Below are positions 60,983-64,000 of a DNA stretch of 64,000 bases, one piece after another; the stretch's first letter is position 1; each line of letters begins with the position of its first letter. The DNA lies in assembly GCA_045596625.1 (NCBI GenBank), contig JAZOCU010000054.1, forward strand, positions 1 to 64,000, written 5' to 3'. The position numbers and the translations under genes are program-made. The notes beneath the pieces were generated by a model, which had not been told where the DNA came from, did not search any database, and worked only from the letters and a program-made list of their open reading frames with translations. Source of the stretch: Firm-04 sp045596625. GTDB taxonomy: Bacteria > Bacillota > Clostridia > Oscillospirales > Ruminococcaceae.

Positions 60983-61022
60983 AGATCCCATATTACGAAA
61001 TATAGGAGAAGCATCCGCTGCT

Positions 61023-62576
61023 ATGAGTATTTTAACCGTTGAAAATGTGACCCACGGCTTTGGTGCCCGTCAGATCCTGAACAATGCATCCTTTCGTCTG
61101 CTCAAAGGAGAGCATATCGGACTGGTTGGTGCAAATGGGGAAGGAAAATCTACTTTTTTGAATATTATTACCGGCAAGCTTGCACCCGATGAAGGCAAGA
61201 TCGAGTGGTGCAGACGTATCACCACAGGCTATCTGGATCAATACAGCACACTGCAAAAAGGCAAAACGATCTATGATGTACTGCGGGATGCCTTTGGGTA
61301 TCTGGAAGAACTGGAACAGGAAATGCTTGCGCTCTATGATACAATGGGAGATTGTTCCGAGGAAGAACTGGAAAAAGCCATGGAAGAAGTCGGCGAGATC
61401 CAGAATATGCTGGATTACAGCGGATATTACACCATCGATGCCAAGATCTCGGAATATGCAAACGGTCTGGGCTTGGGCGAGATCGGCCTGGATCGGGATG
61501 TATCGGAGCTATCCGGCGGTCAACGTGCCAAAGTGCTGCTGGCAAAGGTGCTGCTGGAAAATCCTATGATCCTGATCCTTGATGAGCCGACAAATTTCCT
61601 TGACGAAAATCATATTGCCTGGCTGAAGGAATTTTTGAGAAACTATGAAAATGCATTCATTTTAGTATCGCACGATATCCCTTTCCTCAATGATGTGGTC
61701 AATGTGATCTATCATGTAGAGAATGCCGTACTGACTCGATATGCAGGTGATTATGACAATTTCCTGCGGATGTATGAACTGAAAAAGCGTCAGCTGGAGC
61801 AGGCATATGAAAAGCAGCAAAAGGAAATTGCTGATCTGGAGGATTTTATTGCTCGCAACAAGGCAAGAGTTGCTACGACGAATATGGCGAAATCCCGCCA
61901 GAAAAAACTGGATAAGATGGATAAAATCACATTGGGTGCCCGAAAAGCAGAGCTGTCTTTTGGCTTCACTCCGGCCAGAACACCCGGCCGTGTCGTGATC
62001 GAATGCCGCGATCTGGTACTTGGCTATGATGAGCCGTTGACACGTCCTGTTTCTCTGAAACTGGAATGCGGACAAAAAATCGCAATCAAGGGCGTAAACG
62101 GTCTTGGCAAATCCACACTGTTGAAAACACTGCTCAAACTGATCCCGCCGATCAGCGGAACAGTAGAGCATGACCAATTCATAGAACCGGGTTATTTTGA
62201 GCAGGAGGAAATTGCAACCTCGGAAACCGCTTTGCAGACCATCTGGGATGCATATCCTGCCATGAGCAATGGCGAAGTGCGGGCTGCTTTGGCAAGATGC
62301 GGACTGACCACAGAACATATCACCTCACAGATGCGAGTGCTTTCCGGCGGCGAAAATGCCAAGGTGCGGCTATGCCGTCTGATGCTGAAAAGCATCAATC
62401 TGCTGGTGCTGGATGAACCGACCAATCATCTGGATGTAGATGCCAAGGATGAATTGAAGCGTGCCATCAAAGAGTTCAAAGGCACCGTATTGCTGGTAAG
62501 CCACGAGCCGGAGTTTTATTATGATGTTGCCGATGAGGTATGGAATCTTGAGGATTGGACCACCAAAATCGTCTGA
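61023..62576 (+). CDS. ABC-F family ATPase
   Basis: 517 aa, soluble, with two ATPase domains on one chain and no membrane part. First: GANGEGKST, LSGGQRAKVLLAK, LILDEPTNFLD. Second: GVNGLGKST, LSGGENAKVRLCR, LVLDEPTNHLD. A charged linker (about 245-320) connects them. ABC-F proteins act on ribosomes as translation factors or antibiotic protection factors. It most resembles the housekeeping YbiT type; resistance cannot be judged by eye. AGGAGAAG lies 12 bases before ATG 61023. A monocistronic unit. Confidence 0.93.
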   Translation: MSILTVENVTHGFGARQILNNASFRLLKGEHIGLVGANGEGKSTFLNIITGKLAPDEGKIEWCRRITTGYLDQYSTLQKGKTIYDVLRDAFGYLEELEQEMLALYDTMGDCSEEELEKAMEEVGEIQNMLDYSGYYTIDAKISEYANGLGLGEIGLDRDVSELSGGQRAKVLLAKVLLENPMILILDEPTNFLDENHIAWLKEFLRNYENAFILVSHDIPFLNDVVNVIYHVENAVLTRYAGDYDNFLRMYELKKRQLEQAYEKQQKEIADLEDFIARNKARVATTNMAKSRQKKLDKMDKITLGARKAELSFGFTPARTPGRVVIECRDLVLGYDEPLTRPVSLKLECGQKIAIKGVNGLGKSTLLKTLLKLIPPISGTVEHDQFIEPGYFEQEEIATSETALQTIWDAYPAMSNGEVRAALARCGLTTEHITSQMRVLSGGENAKVRLCRLMLKSINLLVLDEPTNHLDVDAKDELKRAIKEFKGTVLLVSHEPEFYYDVADEVWNLEDWTTKIV

Positions 62577-62630
62577 TGGTAATACACTTCGTGAATAAGC
62601 CGGTGTATGGATATAGGAAAAAAGCATAAT

Positions 62631-62670
62631 AAAGCCGCTTCTGACAGAAATGTCAGAAGCGGCTTTTGCT
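62631..62670. terminator. bidirectional terminator after the ABC-F gene
   Basis: AAAGCCGCTTCTGACA (62631-62646) pairs perfectly with TGTCAGAAGCGGCTTT (62651-62666), serving both convergent genes. Confidence 0.85.
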
Positions 62671-62723
62671 TGCAGTCATGTATCGTGTGCTGCAATCTTT
62701 TTGCGATTACGGATCAACGATTT

Positions 62724-64000
62724 TCACTTTGATTTTGTGCGCTTCGGTGGATTGCATACTTGAAAACACGCCTTTGTTTCCGAAGCGACCACGCCGGAAA
62801 GCACGATCAGTGCCGTAATATTCGGCAGTGCCATCAGACCGTTACAAATATCCGCAAGATTCCATACTGCTTCAACGGTCAGATAAGGTCCGATGAATAC
62901 CGCTGCAATATACAGCCAACGATAGCACAGCGTTGCTGTTCGGTTTGCACCGCTTAAATAAGAAAGGCAACGCTCAGAATAATAATTCCATCCTAAAATA
63001 GTAGTAAATGCGAAAAACACCAAACAAGCCATCAGAATCAATGCAGAGATTTTTTCGGGAAAGGGCAACCCATATTGGAACGCAGCCGTTGTGATCTCTA
63101 CGCCTTGCAATGCGGGATTCTGCTCCAGACAACCGGACATTACAATAGCAAGTCCTGTCATGGTGCAGACGATGATTGTATCAATAAAAGTACCGGTCAT
63201 AGTGATCAGACCTTGTCTTGCAGGATCTGAGGTTTTGGCTGCCGCTGCAGCGATCGGTGCAGAACCAAGACCCGCTTCATTGGAAAAAATGCCTCTGGCA
63301 ATACCGGATTGCATGGAAGCAAACACCGCACCCAGTGCACCGCCTGCAACTGCACGCAAACCAAATGCACTCTCAAAAATCGTTCGTATTGCATTGGGGA
63401 TCTCTTTGATATGCAAGCCGATCATCAGCAGACAACAGCATGCATACAGCACGACCATAGCTGGAACAACAATTTCGGATACCGTTGCGATCCGCTTGAT
63501 GCCACCGATGATGATCAATGCCACAAGAACTGTAATGATCGCACCAACGATCATTTGCGCATAGGTATATTCCATGCCGAACAGTGAAACCGTGTGCTGT
63601 CGTTCAGGATCAAAGAAATTGGTTGCAGCCGTGGTAATACCGTTAATCTGGGTAATAGTACCGATTCCCATGATGCCGGCAAGCAATGCAAATACCGCAA
63701 AGAGCTTTGCAAGCCATTTCCATTTCTTACCCATACCTTTTTCGATATAGTAAAACGGTCCGCCCAGCATCTGTCCCTGTGCATCCCGTGTACGGTATTT
63801 CACTGCCAGCAAGCCTTCTGCATATTTCGTTGCCATTCCGAATAACGCGGCAACTTCCATCCACAGCAAAGCACCCGGGCCGCCGGCAGCAATGGCGGTT
63901 GCTACACCTACGATATTTCCTGTTCCGATGGTGGCAGAGAGTGCTGTGCATAATGCAGCAAAGGAAGATACTTCTCCCTGCCCTTGCTGTTCCGATGAAA
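62724..64000 (-). CDS. alanine/glycine:cation symporter (AGCS), 5' end outside the window
   Basis: At least 425 codons; the frame stays open to the window edge (GTGNIVGVATAIAAGGPGALLWMEV upstream of 63869), so the start is missing and an in-frame ATG at 63869 is internal. About eight or more membrane helices remain. Family signatures: GGPFYYIEKGMG, QSGIARGIFSNEAGLGSAPIAAAAA (the AGCS motif) and GWNYYSERC. It imports alanine or glycine with sodium or protons. The C-terminus ends in a short basic tail. Confidence 0.93.
   Translation of the reverse strand, partial: SSEQQGQGEVSSFAALCTALSATIGTGNIVGVATAIAAGGPGALLWMEVAALFGMATKYAEGLLAVKYRTRDAQGQMLGGPFYYIEKGMGKKWKWLAKLFAVFALLAGIMGIGTITQINGITTAATNFFDPERQHTVSLFGMEYTYAQMIVGAIITVLVALIIIGGIKRIATVSEIVVPAMVVLYACCCLLMIGLHIKEIPNAIRTIFESAFGLRAVAGGALGAVFASMQSGIARGIFSNEAGLGSAPIAAAAAKTSDPARQGLITMTGTFIDTIIVCTMTGLAIVMSGCLEQNPALQGVEITTAAFQYGLPFPEKISALILMACLVFFAFTTILGWNYYSERCLSYLSGANRTATLCYRWLYIAAVFIGPYLTVEAVWNLADICNGLMALPNITALIVLSGVVASETKACFQVCNPPKRTKSK

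Noticed and set aside
61023..62576. ABC-F protein as an antibiotic resistance gene
   Set aside because: Motifs fit the whole family; nothing distinguishes a resistance subtype, and it has a normal housekeeping promoter.

Overview
The window looks like a chromosomal segment of a gut or rumen Ruminococcus-like bacterium (Firmicutes, Oscillospiraceae). The evidence is five secreted plant-polysaccharide enzymes carrying type I-like dockerins and poly-threonine linkers, AGGAGG-type ribosome binding sites, sigma-A promoters almost always with a 17-bp spacer, cotJABC, CarD, ECF transporters and a LexA box of the GAAC-N4-GTTC type. This cellulosome-associated gene content resembles R. champanellensis or R. 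flavefaciens; the species is an inference. No scaffoldin or cohesin gene is in the window, and there is no prophage, IS element or CRISPR array.

Layout. 0-6 kb: an unknown small protein, two tandem U32-like proteins, a CPBP membrane protease, an HD-domain protein and a sodium:neurotransmitter-type symporter. 6-20 kb: a CBM22-dockerin-SGNH esterase, a RyR-domain protein downstream of a very unusual Clp-like/receiver-like/FtsH fusion protease, a GH9 cellulase, cotJABC (manganese catalase), DUF1292 and YihY proteins and a GH5 cellulase. 20-25.5 kb: two lipoproteins and a glycolytic cluster (pgk, a small unknown gene, tpiA, gpmI). 25.5-34.6 kb, minus strand: murF, ddl, a NagA-NahK-like fusion, a ROK-family protein, an SDR epimerase, tadA and a degenerate CPBP-like membrane protein. 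35-42 kb, minus strand: CarD, a TerB-like protein, a GH53 galactanase, an SOS-box-controlled pair with a sigma-region-4-like protein, and a GH11-CBM22-GH10 xylanase. 42-50 kb: tRNA-Leu(GAG), tRNA-Ser(GGA), tRNA-Val(CAC), a mismatch DNA glycosylase, a polar amino acid ABC transporter, an ECF sigma factor with a Thr-rich membrane partner, a FAD oxidoreductase and an unknown membrane protein. 50-54.4 kb: a MarR-regulated heterodimeric ABC exporter. 54.5-60.9 kb: a cobalamin-riboswitch operon. 61-64 kb: an ABC-F protein and an AGCS amino acid:sodium symporter cut by the window edge.

How the genes work together. The dockerin enzymes cover cellulose (GH9, GH5), xylan (GH11/GH10, SGNH esterase) and pectic galactan (GH53), so together they attack plant cell walls. 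The cobalamin operon encodes two surface proteins plus a complete ECF transporter. One surface protein joins an alpha/alpha-barrel-like repeat domain to a DUF4430-type domain, an order resembling animal intrinsic factor and transcobalamin. The most unusual pieces are the soluble Clp-FtsH fusion with its RyR partner, the bacterial transcobalamin-like protein, the NagA-kinase fusion and the LexA-box sigma-like operon. All functional calls come from reading motifs by eye; no database search was run.
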